A stretch of 64,000 nucleotides of DNA, taken from NCBI RefSeq assembly GCF_038594605.1, contig NZ_JBCFZM010000002.1, positions 1 through 64,000 on the forward strand, written 5' to 3'. The first letter of the stretch is position 1. Every line of letters begins with the position of its first letter. Below the pieces are notes generated by a model. That model made no database searches, was not told the origin of the DNA, and saw nothing but the letters and a program-made list of their open reading frames with translations. Shown here one piece after another: positions 53,733 through 63,406 of the stretch. Origin of the DNA: Alteriqipengyuania bathyomarina_B. Lineage in GTDB: Bacteria; Pseudomonadota; Alphaproteobacteria; Sphingomonadales; Sphingomonadaceae. The position numbers and the translations under genes were made by a program.

Positions 53733-53741
53733 AGGGCGCGT

Positions 53742-53756
53742 GTTCCGGAAATGTTC
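53742..53756. promoter_or_regulatory. LexA-type SOS box upstream of uvrA
   Basis: GTTC, seven bases, GTTC on the plus strand (GAAC-N7-GAAC towards uvrA), ending 10 bases from the uvrA ATG. Same form as the boxes at recA and uvrD/pcrA. Confidence 0.8.
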
Positions 53757-53930
53757 GTTAGGGTCAATGGCGTGAAGCCATAAGATGTAGCCGACCGATC
53801 GCAGATTCAACGATCGCCCCGAGGGTATCGACCATCATAATAGAACTCATTTCGCCCAGTTTATTTCTTCCGCTTCAAAAATACATGAAGTTGATGTATG
53901 AGGCTGGAAGGGGTCGGGGGAGAAAATCCG

Positions 53931-55064
53931 ATGCTGCGTATAAGTCAAATGCTGTGGGTGTTCGCATTTGCGGCTTTCAACGCGACGGTAGCGGCGCAAG
54001 CCGGCGGGCCGGACGAGATCACGGTCTTTGAAGAAAACGACGTCATCAACCCTTTCAGCGAAGGGACAGACCGTTTCTACACTCAGGGCCTTCGGATCGA
54101 ATGGTTTGACCATCATCGCAAGGCGGACGATGATTTTCTTCCCGCAGTCAGCAACGAAGCCTGGTGCAGCCTTTTGTGCGGAGATGGCGGAGATCGCGCG
54201 ACCTTCCATTCCGGCTTCGCCATCCAGCAAACGATGTACACGCCCGAACGGATCGACATCGCGAGACCTCAGCCTTTCGAGCGGCCGTGGGCGGGTCTGT
54301 TGTCGGTTTCGCGTATCGCCCGCGCCACCTACCCGTCGTCCCACGGTGCGACACGTCGCGATACCATCGAGGTGTCGCTCGGCGTAACGGGGCCCCCTTC
54401 GCTTGCTGGCGACACCCAGATCTGGTGGCACGATGTGATCGGTGCTCAGCGACCGAACGGATGGGAAAATCAGATCGGCACCGAGCCGATCTTGCAGACC
54501 CGCTACGAATCGAGCCTGCGCTGGCCTCGGGAGAGCGGGGGCAATGCGGATTTCGTCGGCCGGGTGGGCTTCAATCTCGGCAATGCGCTGGTTTCGGCAG
54601 AATCGGACGCAATATTTCGGATTGGCTGGAACCTTACCGGGTTCGGGCCAAGTTCGATCCCCGGACCCAAGTCCTTCACTCTCCCTAACGCAGAGGCCCG
54701 TGCAAAAGTGGAGGACAAGAGATCGAGAACGAAGCGATCTGGTCGCGCGTCGGGGGCTGCTCCAAACGGCAACAGACGGACAAAATGGTTCGACAGCGGC
54801 AACCTTTTCGTGCGGGGCGGGCTCAGCGTAATCGCACACAGCATCGTCCTTGATGGCAACACCTTCGCAACGAACGACATCAGGATCGACCGCAAACTGC
54901 TGGTGCCCGAAGTGGCGATCGGCGCGCAGCTCAACCTGGTGGACGGGTTCTGGCTGACGGGGCAATTCGTCCATCGCGGCAGCGAATACCAGAGCATTCG
55001 TGGGCGTGACGCCGATCCGCAGGAATTCGGAGCGATCACGCTCGCATGGATCAGGCCGTTTTAG
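53931..55064 (+). CDS. LpxR-like lipid A deacylase family outer-membrane protein
   Basis: A 377-aa protein with a signal peptide (cleavage after TVAAQ) and the LpxR/DUF2219 opening ENDVINPFSEGTDRFYTQGLRIEW, whose Asn/Asp residues match the active-site region. Later beta-strand pattern and terminal Phe suggest an outer-membrane barrel. LpxR enzymes remove the 3'-acyloxyacyl chain of lipid A. ATG 53931 is preceded by GGGGGAG. An Arg/Lys-rich insert (about residues 255-285) is unusual for a barrel and may be a loop. Family call is good; activity is unproven. Confidence 0.8.
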   Translation: MLRISQMLWVFAFAAFNATVAAQAGGPDEITVFEENDVINPFSEGTDRFYTQGLRIEWFDHHRKADDDFLPAVSNEAWCSLLCGDGGDRATFHSGFAIQQTMYTPERIDIARPQPFERPWAGLLSVSRIARATYPSSHGATRRDTIEVSLGVTGPPSLAGDTQIWWHDVIGAQRPNGWENQIGTEPILQTRYESSLRWPRESGGNADFVGRVGFNLGNALVSAESDAIFRIGWNLTGFGPSSIPGPKSFTLPNAEARAKVEDKRSRTKRSGRASGAAPNGNRRTKWFDSGNLFVRGGLSVIAHSIVLDGNTFATNDIRIDRKLLVPEVAIGAQLNLVDGFWLTGQFVHRGSEYQSIRGRDADPQEFGAITLAWIRPF

Positions 55065-55120
55065 GAACCCCCAACAAGACTCAGCCCGATGCCCCGGGCC
55101 TATTTGGTGGAGAGAATGGG

Positions 55121-56338
55121 ATGAGAAGAGTTTCGACAGGGCTGGGCTTTGCTGCCGCGCTAGCTTTCGCAGTCGTCCCGATATCCGTGGCACAGGCCGA
55201 GGATCAGGACGCGGCTGACGATAGCAATGCCGATGAGAAGTCCCCCCTCGAAGAGTTGACCGATTTCCTGAAGGCGCTTCAAGACGTTCGCGGGACTCAG
55301 ACAAATCAGGTTACCGGCGACGACGAGAAAACCGGAAATTTCGAAATCCAGTTGCTCGGCATGAGCGCCGGAGCGAGCATCGCTAAGACTGTCGCAGACA
55401 ACGCTTGCGAGAGGATAAATTGCGAAAAAGGGGAAAAGAAAGTTCTTGTACTTTCTCAGGGTGAGAATTTCTACTTCGGCCTGCCCAGTCGTATTGAAAA
55501 AATAATGGACGAATTGGTCGCTTCCGCTCCCGTTAAGGATGGGCCGAACGGACAGAAACTCATGCCCGACGAAACTCCGGTCACGAAGGTTTTCGGCGGA
55601 GACTTCATCGCAGCATTCGGTGCAATCACCGCCCTTTTGCGAAGCGATCGCACCCTCAAGGAACTCGCGATAAGCTCAGTATCGGCCCGTATGCTGGCTG
55701 ACGCGGTAGCAGCCAATATCAGGGGTAAAAAAAGGAAGGTCACTGCCATCACTCTGGCCGGGTCGCCCGGAATCAGGTTTGACACTCACCAGACCGGTGA
55801 CGGCGACTCGATCGCACTGCGAATGATCGAGAAGTACGGCGAATTACTGGACCTGCGAAGCGCCCTGTCGAGCTACGTCAAAACAGACGGTCTCGGTGAT
55901 GAAGAGGTTAAGGAGATCACCGCTTGGCTCGAGAGCTTCAAGGCATTCAATGACGAAGCCATCGCTCTTACAGATGGCAAGCAAGCGCCATTGATCGTCG
56001 CAATTGAGACCGCCGATATCGAGCAAGATCTCGACTACATTCTGTTTGTCAATCTGCCGCTCAAGGGAGGAACACGCACCCAGTCCACCAATTTCGGGAC
56101 CACTGTGCTCGGACTCGATCCCTATCGGGTGACAGGAGGCCTCGGTGCCACCTACCTGCTGTACGAGACACCGGCCAATGATCGGGCGGTACCCGTTGCC
56201 TGGGGCGCAATTACCTGTTCGACCGACGAACTGCGTCTGGATCAGGTGAGGGGAGCAGACTTCACCAAAGATAAAGAAGCGCGTTGCCAAACGGTAGGCC
56301 GGGCTCCCCCAGAAGAAGACAAGAAGAAGGAAACGTAA
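55121..56338 (+). CDS. exported protein of unknown function
   Basis: A 405-aa protein with a Sec signal peptide (cleavage after VAQA), an acidic mature N-terminus and a Lys-rich C-terminal tail. There are four Cys in the mature part, two close together (CERINC). No transmembrane segment follows. ATG 55121 has GGAGAG upstream. It follows the LpxR-like gene with a 56-base gap on the same strand and may share its transcript. I do not recognise the family. Base composition is somewhat less GC-rich than neighbours. Confidence 0.75.
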   Translation: MRRVSTGLGFAAALAFAVVPISVAQAEDQDAADDSNADEKSPLEELTDFLKALQDVRGTQTNQVTGDDEKTGNFEIQLLGMSAGASIAKTVADNACERINCEKGEKKVLVLSQGENFYFGLPSRIEKIMDELVASAPVKDGPNGQKLMPDETPVTKVFGGDFIAAFGAITALLRSDRTLKELAISSVSARMLADAVAANIRGKKRKVTAITLAGSPGIRFDTHQTGDGDSIALRMIEKYGELLDLRSALSSYVKTDGLGDEEVKEITAWLESFKAFNDEAIALTDGKQAPLIVAIETADIEQDLDYILFVNLPLKGGTRTQSTNFGTTVLGLDPYRVTGGLGATYLLYETPANDRAVPVAWGAITCSTDELRLDQVRGADFTKDKEARCQTVGRAPPEEDKKKET

Positions 56339-56570
56339 CCAAAGAAGAAACCGACTGACAGGCGGCGCCGGAACTAGATTCCTCGAAATACTCATGCCGC
56401 CCCCCCGGCTGGCGCCATACACCTGTTTCAAAGCCCTCAAGTGATCGATATGACGAATCGATCGATGTCGAGCGCTCGCTATCGAGCGCGGCAATCTGGT
56501 CTCCACCCCGGAACCACCCTGCCACCCATCCGCTGATCCTTCGAAAGCCAAACTCGAAGGACCCACCCCC

Positions 56571-57173
56571 ATGAACGTACTCGTCTCCGGCGCGACCGGG
56601 CACACCGGCCAGCGCCTCATCCCCCAGCTCATCCTAGCCGGCCATTCGCCCATCGCCCTCGTCCGCGACGGCTCCGACACCTCAACCCTCCCCGAGGGAT
56701 GCGACACGCGCAAGGGCGACTTGACCGACCTGCCCGCCGATGTCTGCGAAGGCATCGACGCAGTGATCTTCGCCGCGGGATCGGGCAGCAAGACCGGGCC
56801 GGACATGACCGACAAGGTCGACCGCGATGGCGCGAAGGCGCTGATCGAACGGGCCAAGGCCGCAGGCGTGAAGCGCTTCGTGATGCTGAGCGCGCGCGGG
56901 GTGGACGATCCCGATCCGGACTCGGACCTCTATCACTACGCACTCGCCAAGAAGGCGGCTGACGAGCATCTGATCGCCTCGGGCGTGCCCTATGCGATCA
57001 TCCGCCCCGGCGCGCTGACCAAGGATGATGGCAAGCGCGACATCCGCCTTGGCGACGATGTCGAAGGCGACGGCACCACCGCACGCGGCGACCTCGCCGC
57101 AGTGCTGGCGCGCGCGGTGGATGATGCTGCGCTGGAAAACCGCATCGTCCCGATGGAATCGGTCGGTATTTGA
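56571..57173 (+). CDS. NAD(P)-binding atypical SDR
   Basis: A 200-aa Rossmann protein with the N-terminal loop VSGATGHTGQRL and the atypical-SDR layout lacking a clear YxxxK pair. Similar proteins are NmrA/YwnB-like NAD(P)H-binding regulators or reductases. No substrate can be given. It precedes thpR by 32 bases and is probably co-transcribed. The 232 bases before it hold no gene. Confidence 0.85.
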   Translation: MNVLVSGATGHTGQRLIPQLILAGHSPIALVRDGSDTSTLPEGCDTRKGDLTDLPADVCEGIDAVIFAAGSGSKTGPDMTDKVDRDGAKALIERAKAAGVKRFVMLSARGVDDPDPDSDLYHYALAKKAADEHLIASGVPYAIIRPGALTKDDGKRDIRLGDDVEGDGTTARGDLAAVLARAVDDAALENRIVPMESVGI

Positions 57174-57205
57174 CCTGACGCGCGGGACGACGGACAGAGG
57201 CTGCC

Positions 57206-57742
57206 ATGCACCGCCTATTCGTCGCCCTGCGCCCGCCCCCGGAAATCCGCGATGCGCTGATCGATACTATGGAAGGTGTCGAGGGCGCGCGGTGGCAGTC
57301 GGACGAGCAGTTGCACCTCACGCTGCGATTCGTGGGCGAGGTCGACGTGGCGCAGGCCAATGATCTGGTGAGCGCGCTGGAGGCCGTCACTGCGCCGCCC
57401 TTCACGCTGCAACTGCGCGGGCTGGGCACGTTCGTGCACAAGGGACGCGCCAGTGCGCTATGGGCGAAGGTGGAGGAGAGCGAACCCCTCGCCATTCTGC
57501 ATCGCCGGGTCGAGCGGGCCTGCCGCGCTGCCGGGCTGGCACCCGAAACCCGCAAATTCGTGCCGCATGTGACCATCGCGCGGCTCAACGCCTCGACCAG
57601 GCCGATCGGCGGCTGGCTCGCCACGCACGGGCGGCTCGCACTGCCTGACTGGCGGGTCGATGCCTTCGCGCTGTTCGAAAGCCGGTTGGGGCGTTTCGGT
57701 TCGGACTATGCCCCTGTCGCGCGCTTCGCGCTACGCGACTGA
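57206..57742 (+). CDS. thpR: RNA 2',3'-cyclic phosphodiesterase
   Basis: A 178-aa 2H phosphoesterase with both catalytic motifs: HLTL at residue 37 and HVTI at residue 121. It opens 2',3'-cyclic phosphate RNA ends. Length and RLFVALRPP start are typical of ThpR/LigT. The 273 bases after it, up to the lysozyme gene, show no gene or clear terminator. Confidence 0.92.
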   Translation: MHRLFVALRPPPEIRDALIDTMEGVEGARWQSDEQLHLTLRFVGEVDVAQANDLVSALEAVTAPPFTLQLRGLGTFVHKGRASALWAKVEESEPLAILHRRVERACRAAGLAPETRKFVPHVTIARLNASTRPIGGWLATHGRLALPDWRVDAFALFESRLGRFGSDYAPVARFALRD

Positions 57743-58015
57743 CGCCGGGTCCACGCAGAACCGCCATTCGCGAGCCCGCTTCGCTTCAAACCGTTGGACT
57801 CGCCGGACGAGTTGCGGACCCTATCGCGTGCCTGCCCGTTGATGGGGTGAAGGCGGCGGCGGTGCGCACTCCCCCTCCCTCCCCCAATCGCGCACCGCCG
57901 TTGCCCACACACCAGAAGAACAACCGCGAGGTACGCGGGCGTCAGGAGCAACAGGGATGATCGCCATAAAGGCGACAGGCAAAGCAGGTCGCGTCGAACG
58001 CCGGGATGGCGGACG

Positions 58016-58792
58016 ATGAGCGGTACTGCATCCTCCCTCGGCGCTCCGCGCGACCATTCCGGCCCCTCGATCGCCCGCCGCCAGCGCGATCAGCGCGCCC
58101 GTTTGCGCTCGATGCGCAAGTCCGACAGTAGCGAACGCCGCCGACGTTGGCGCAAACGCCTGCTGCGGCGTGCGCCCATTGCAATCGCGGCGGTCTCGGT
58201 CGCGGCGGGATCTCTGGGAGCCTATGCCCCATCGCAAACCGCGAGCGACATTGACGGATGGTCCTACGAGACGAACCTCAAGACCAATCCCAACTTCACG
58301 CGCATGAACGCCTCGCTCCTCACCACAAGCGAGAAGATGCACAAGGCGCTCGCACAGGAAGAAGGCATTCGCCTGACCGTCTATCGCGATGTCGCAGGCT
58401 ATCCCACGGTCGGGATCGGGCACCTCGTGCTACCCGAGGACAACCTGCGCGTCGGCGACCGGATTACCAGGCAGCAGGCCATGGCCTTCCTCAAGGCCGA
58501 TCTCGCAAAGGCGGAAGCGGCGGTGGCCAGCGTGGTCGGCGATCTGAAGCTCTATCAGCACGAATTCGATGCGCTGGTCGATCTGGCCTATAATGTCGGC
58601 GAAGGCACCCTATCTCCCCGCAAGAGCCCGGCGCTGAACCGGGCCATCGAACGCAGAGATTATGACGGGATTGCACAGGAACTCGATTACCGTTTCGCCG
58701 ACGGGCAAGTGGCTGGCGGGCTCGTCCACCGGTCCGAACGGCGCGCGCAGATATTCCTCGAGGCGAATTATGCGGATGTCCGCCCGGGCTAG
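58016..58792 (+). CDS. membrane-anchored GH24 lysozyme
   Basis: A 258-aa protein: a very basic N-terminus, one hydrophobic anchor (about residues 52-70), and a phage-lambdoid type GH24 domain with catalytic Glu in QEEGIRLTVYRD and TVGIGH. It hydrolyses peptidoglycan on the periplasmic side if the anchor is inserted N-in. GH24 enzymes are common in phages, but no holin or structural genes are near, so it looks domesticated. The last 23 bases overlap the following lipoprotein gene. Confidence 0.88.
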   Translation: MSGTASSLGAPRDHSGPSIARRQRDQRARLRSMRKSDSSERRRRWRKRLLRRAPIAIAAVSVAAGSLGAYAPSQTASDIDGWSYETNLKTNPNFTRMNASLLTTSEKMHKALAQEEGIRLTVYRDVAGYPTVGIGHLVLPEDNLRVGDRITRQQAMAFLKADLAKAEAAVASVVGDLKLYQHEFDALVDLAYNVGEGTLSPRKSPALNRAIERRDYDGIAQELDYRFADGQVAGGLVHRSERRAQIFLEANYADVRPG

Positions 58793-59429
58793 GCTGGCGA
58801 TCTTCGCCGGCGCGCTCGCGCTCGCCGCATGCACCCCCGCCACCGATGGCACGAACGGCGAAACCGTGGCCGAAGGCGGCGCCGTTGCAGCGAGCGAAAT
58901 CGGTGAGGCGCAGGATAATTGCCTGCTGCTCGTCTGGCAGGAGCAGGAAAGCCGCAACGAACAATTCGATCTCGCGCACGACCTCGCCAACGGGGGCGCG
59001 ATTTCTTGCGCGACCGGCACCAGCGCCAGCCAGTTCGACACCGCGCTCGCCGCCATCCGCGCCGCCGCGAGCAGCCAGGACAAGGCCGCGATCCTCGATG
59101 CGACCGGCCTCCCGCTGCTCTATATCGACAAGGACGGCAATCGCCGCGAGTTGACCGATCCCGACGATGTCGACGCCGCCTTTTCGGAAGTGTTCGACCA
59201 GGAGGTGCTGCAACTGCTGCGCGAGGTCGACCTCGATGCGATCACGGTGGTGCCCGACGAGGGCGCCTTCGTGCAGCTCGGCTCGGTCTGGCTGGTGGTC
59301 GAGCGCAATGGCGGCCGCCCCCGCATCGTCACGGTCAACAAGCAGGCGCTGGGCGAAGCCGCCGAGGCGGTGCGCGAAAGGGCGCAGGCAGGCGGGGGAA
59401 CCGAAGCTCCCGCGAAATCGTCCGAATAG
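58770..59429 (+). CDS. lipoprotein of unknown function
   Basis: A 219-aa protein with a lipobox (LALAAC, Cys near residue 21) after a basic start, an acidic body and a Gly/Ala-rich end. ATG 58770 or 58776. It overlaps the lysozyme gene end, implying coupling, and might modulate that enzyme; this is inference only. No domain is recognised. Confidence 0.75.
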   Translation: MRMSARARLAIFAGALALAACTPATDGTNGETVAEGGAVAASEIGEAQDNCLLLVWQEQESRNEQFDLAHDLANGGAISCATGTSASQFDTALAAIRAAASSQDKAAILDATGLPLLYIDKDGNRRELTDPDDVDAAFSEVFDQEVLQLLREVDLDAITVVPDEGAFVQLGSVWLVVERNGGRPRIVTVNKQALGEAAEAVRERAQAGGGTEAPAKSSE

Positions 59430-59523
59430 AGCATGAACAATCGGCCAGCCACTGTTCAACTCCACGCTGCTAGGCCATGAGCCAACGCAATTTTCATCGA
59501 TAACCAAACCGGAGACCCGCAGA

Positions 59524-61791
59524 ATGCGCATTCTTCTCGCCACCGCCGCAAGCCTCGCCTTGAGCGGCGGTTTTCACGGAGCGGCCATAGCCCAGACAAA
59601 TACCAGCACCACCGTCACCACGCAGGATAGCCTCGAGGGCGCCAACTATTTCGAGCTGGAAAGCAGCCTGCCGTTCAAGGCGCCCGATTTCGATGCGATT
59701 TCGGAAGACGACTACATGCCCGCTTTCGAGAAGGCGATGGCGATCCAGAAGGGCGAAATCCAGCGGATCGTCGACAATCCCGCCCAGCCGACGTTCGAGA
59801 ACACGATCGTCGCGCTCGAAAAGTCGGGCCGCATGCTGAGCCGCGTGGGCGCGGTGTTCTTCCATCTCACCGGCACCAACACCAATGATCGCCTCGACGA
59901 GATCAATACCGAGATCAGCCCCAGGCTTTCCGCGCATTCGGACAGCATCGTCCTGAACCCCGAACTGTTTGCGCGGGTGAAGGCGGTGTACGACAATCGC
60001 GCAGCTATGAGCATGACGCCCGAAGACGCCAAGCTGTTGGAAGAAACCTACAAGAGCATGGTCCATGCGGGCGCGGAACTGACCGACGCCGAGCGTGAGC
60101 GGGTCAAGGAAATCAACACCGAGCTTTCGACCGTCACCACCGAGTTCGCGCAGGAAGCGCGCAATGCGATGGCGGATCAGCCGGTGTTCTTCGACAGCCG
60201 CGAAGATCTGGCCGGCCTTTCCGAAAGCGACATCACCTCCGCCGCCAAACTGGCCGAGGAAGAAGGCCAGCCCGGCAAGTACGCGATCGCGCTCCAGAAC
60301 ACGACGCAGCAACCGCTGCTGCCGAGCATGGAAAACCGCGCCGCGCGCGAGAAGCTGTTCATGGCGAGCTACCACCGCGCCGACGGCACCACCGATGTCG
60401 ACACGCGCGAACTGGTCGCCAAGATCGTCGAACTGCGCGCCGAGAAAGCCGCGCTGTTCGGCGAGCCCGACTGGGCCAGCTACACCATGTATGACCGGAT
60501 GGTCGAAAGCCCGCAGGCCGCACTCGACTTCATGGGGCAGATGGTCCCCGCGCTGGCCGAAACCCAGCGTCGCGAAGGCGCGCTGCTGACCGAGAAGATC
60601 GCCGAAGAGGGCGGCGATTTCGAGGTCCAGCCGTGGGACTGGTATCGTTATGCCAACCAGATCAAGGCCGAGCAGTACCAGGTCGATGACGACGAAGTGA
60701 TGCAGTATTTCCAGCTCGACAAGGTGCTGGAAGACGGCGTGTTCTACATGGCCGAGAAACTCTACGGCCTGACATTCGAACGGCGTACCGACCTGCCCGT
60801 CTATCACCCCGATGTGTGGGTCTACACCGTGAAAGACCGCGACGGTTCGGATCTGGGCGTGTTCTACTTCGACCCGTTCCAGCGCCCGTCAAAGCGCGGC
60901 GGTGCATGGATGAGCAACTTCGTCGACCAATCCTATCTGTGGAACGAGAAGCCCGTCATCTACAACGTGCTCAACATTCCCAAGGCGCCGGACGGCGAGC
61001 CGCAGCTGGTCAGCTTCGACTGGGTGAACACCGCCTTCCACGAATTCGGGCATGCGCTGCACGGTTTCTTCGCGGATCAGACTTATCCCAGCCTTTCAGG
61101 CACGGCGACCGCGCGAGACTTCGTGGAATACCCGAGCCAGGTCCACGAAATGTGGGCGACCTACCCCGAAGTGCTGCGCAACTACGCCAAGCACGTCGAT
61201 ACGGGTGAAACGATCCCGACCGAGCTGGTCGACAAGATCGAGGCATCGTCCAAGTTCAACCAGGGCTACGACTTCGGCGAAGTGGTCGAGGCCGCGCTGC
61301 TCGACATGAAATGGCACGCGCTCTCGAAAGCAGAGGCTGCGGCGATCGACACGCCGGAGAAGGTCTCTGCCTACGAAGACAGCGCGCTGCGCGATCTGGG
61401 GCTGGAGGTCGATCTGGTGCCGCCGCGTTACCGCACGACCTACTTCAACCACATCTTCTCGGGCCCTGCAGGCTATTCGGCCGGGTACTACAGCTATCTG
61501 TGGACCCAGATGCTGGACCGCGACAGCCGCGCTTGGTTCCTCCAGAACGGTGGCCTGACGCGCGAGAATGGCGATCACTATCGCGAGACCGTGCTCAGCC
61601 AGGGCGGCACGCGCGATTATAGCGAGATGTATCGCGACTTCGCAGGCCGCGATCCGGATGTGCAGTACATGCTGATCGCGCTGGGCCTGGCGGAAGAACA
61701 GCCCGGCACGCCCGAGCAGACCGCCGGGGACTCCTCCGACGGCAAGCTGCCTGCCGGGGCGGTGGACGGCGGCGCATCGAGCGCAAACTAG
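59524..61791 (+). CDS. M3 family peptidyl-dipeptidase (Dcp-like)
   Basis: A 755-aa exported zinc peptidase: signal peptide (cleavage after AIAQ), a large helical region, and the M3 active site HEFGH at residues 506-510 with the downstream Glu. It trims dipeptides from oligopeptide C-termini in the periplasm. The C-terminal about 30 residues are a low-complexity extension. A strong terminator follows. Confidence 0.93.
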   Translation: MRILLATAASLALSGGFHGAAIAQTNTSTTVTTQDSLEGANYFELESSLPFKAPDFDAISEDDYMPAFEKAMAIQKGEIQRIVDNPAQPTFENTIVALEKSGRMLSRVGAVFFHLTGTNTNDRLDEINTEISPRLSAHSDSIVLNPELFARVKAVYDNRAAMSMTPEDAKLLEETYKSMVHAGAELTDAERERVKEINTELSTVTTEFAQEARNAMADQPVFFDSREDLAGLSESDITSAAKLAEEEGQPGKYAIALQNTTQQPLLPSMENRAAREKLFMASYHRADGTTDVDTRELVAKIVELRAEKAALFGEPDWASYTMYDRMVESPQAALDFMGQMVPALAETQRREGALLTEKIAEEGGDFEVQPWDWYRYANQIKAEQYQVDDDEVMQYFQLDKVLEDGVFYMAEKLYGLTFERRTDLPVYHPDVWVYTVKDRDGSDLGVFYFDPFQRPSKRGGAWMSNFVDQSYLWNEKPVIYNVLNIPKAPDGEPQLVSFDWVNTAFHEFGHALHGFFADQTYPSLSGTATARDFVEYPSQVHEMWATYPEVLRNYAKHVDTGETIPTELVDKIEASSKFNQGYDFGEVVEAALLDMKWHALSKAEAAAIDTPEKVSAYEDSALRDLGLEVDLVPPRYRTTYFNHIFSGPAGYSAGYYSYLWTQMLDRDSRAWFLQNGGLTRENGDHYRETVLSQGGTRDYSEMYRDFAGRDPDVQYMLIALGLAEEQPGTPEQTAGDSSDGKLPAGAVDGGASSAN

Positions 61792-61830
61792 GCGCGCGGC
61801 GCTTCGGCGCCCGCACTATCCGATTGAGGA

Positions 61831-61858
61831 AAGGCCGGGTCTGCGCACCCGGCCTTTT
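61831..61858 (+). terminator. rho-independent terminator after the M3 peptidase
   Basis: Perfect 10-bp stem (61831-61840 with 61847-61856), 6-base loop, TTTT at the end. Lies 40 bases past the stop; the AA at the left could give weak function on the other strand. Confidence 0.88.
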
Positions 61859-61942
61859 CATTTCGACCAAAGACATGGTTCGACCTGCCTCATGCTGTAT
61901 TGGTGTATTAGATTGCTAAACCAGCAGCGGAGGGAAAGTTGC

Positions 61943-62779
61943 ATGAGATGGGTTGGAATTGCCGTCGGTTCGATCGCACTGGCGGGGGCGGCACCGCTCA
62001 TGGCCCATGGCATGAGCGCGGAACAGGCGCGCCAGACGCTCGATGCGAATGCGCCCGGCCTGCTCGAAGCGAACGACGTGCCGAGCGTGGCGGTCGGTTA
62101 TATCGTGGATGGCGAGGTTGCCTGGACTGCGGTCTATGGCGAGCGTGCGCCGGGAGAACCCGCCGACGCGAACACGCTCTACAATATCGCCTCGCTTACC
62201 AAGCCGCTGGTGGCGGAGACCTTCCTGCGCATGGTCGCCAGGGACACGCTCGACCTCGATACCCCGCTGGCGACGCAGTTCGTCGATCGCGACCTCACCG
62301 ACGACCCGCGCGCGCAGAAAATCACGCTGCGCCACGCATTGTCGCATCGCACCGGTATTCCCGACAACTGGCGCGATCGCATGGAGGGCGGCAAGCTCCG
62401 CCTCGACTGGGAGCCGGGCACGCGGGCACAGTATTCGGGCGAGAACTACGTCATGGCGGCCCACTATGCGACGGCCGCGATCGACACCCCGCTCGATCGC
62501 CTTGCACAGCAGGCCCTGTTCGTTCCGTTCGGGATGAACGACACCTTCTTCACGCCCGTCGAGGCATGGCAGGGCCGGGTCGCAGGCGTACCCGAACGGG
62601 CGCGGCGGGGAGGTTTCTCGCCGCTTCGCCTGACCGATAACGACGGCGGTTGGGCGCGCCTACCGCGTCACCGCCAGCACCCGCGCGCCTTCTTCGCCCA
62701 GCCAGTGCGCGTCCACGCCGAAGACCGCGCGCAGGTTCTCGGTCGAGAGCGCCTCGGCAGGCGGGCCGTCGGCGTGTAG
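61943..62779 (+). pseudogene. class C beta-lactamase-like serine hydrolase, 3' truncated
   Basis: A signal peptide (cleavage after LMAHG) is followed by the serine beta-lactamase-like fold: SLTK (Ser84, Lys87) and YSGEN (Tyr164). Recognisable sequence stops near 62650 (residue about 236), about where TDND GGW should lead into the last third of the domain. From there the frame runs antisense through the ABC ATPase gene to a stop at 62779 and looks non-coding. The break coincides with the ATPase stop at 62660, suggesting a deletion or recombination junction. ATG 61943 has GGAGGGAAAG upstream. Confidence 0.75.
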
Positions 62780-63406
62780 CTTGCCATCCTTCAACAACAG
62801 CACCCGGTCCGCGATTTTGTGCGCAAGCCCCAGATCGTGGGCCACCGCGACCACCCCCCTGCCCTCGTCAGCCTGAGTGCGAAGATGCCGGGCGAGCGAG
62901 GCCTGAAACGCAAGGTCGAGCGATGCGAACGGCTCGTCCGCGAGGATGAAGCGCGGTTCGCCCGCCAGCACCCGCGCCAGCAGCACCCGCGCCCGCTCGC
63001 CACCGGAGAGCGTCGAGACCGGGCGATCCGCGAAATCCTCCAGCCCCATCGCCGCCAGCGCCGCATCGATCGGTTCGCGGCGTGCATCGCCATGCGCCAG
63101 CCGACCGAGCGAGACGAGATTGCGGACCGACAAGTCCCAAGCGATCTGCGGCTCCTGCGGCAGGTAGCCGATCGCGCGCGCGCGGGTTCGCGGATGCATG
63201 TCGTGCATGCGATCGCCATCGAGCAGCGCCTCGCCAGCGGACGGCACCAGCGCCCCGGCCAGCAGCCGCAGCAGGGTCGATTTGCCCGCCCCGTTGGGCC
63301 CGCAAATCGCGGTCACCTGCCCCTTGAGTATCCGCGTGGATACGCCGTGCAGCCGACCGTCCAGCGCAAGGTCGCGCACGTCGATCGCGGTCTTCTCATG
63401 CGTCAT
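62660..63406 (-). CDS. ABC transporter ATPase, iron-siderophore/haem/cobalamin type
   Basis: A 248-aa ATPase: Walker A CGPNGAGKST near residue 35, Q-loop LPQEPQ, signature LSGGERARV, Walker B FILADEP and switch His in AVAHDLG. The pattern fits the FepC/BtuD/HmuV group that powers FecCD-type importers. ATG 63406 overlaps the permease stop (ATGA), confirming a coupled pair. The substrate-binding protein gene is expected beyond the window. Confidence 0.92.
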   Translation of the reverse strand: MTHEKTAIDVRDLALDGRLHGVSTRILKGQVTAICGPNGAGKSTLLRLLAGALVPSAGEALLDGDRMHDMHPRTRARAIGYLPQEPQIAWDLSVRNLVSLGRLAHGDARREPIDAALAAMGLEDFADRPVSTLSGGERARVLLARVLAGEPRFILADEPFASLDLAFQASLARHLRTQADEGRGVVAVAHDLGLAHKIADRVLLLKDGKLHADGPPAEALSTENLRAVFGVDAHWLGEEGARVLAVTR

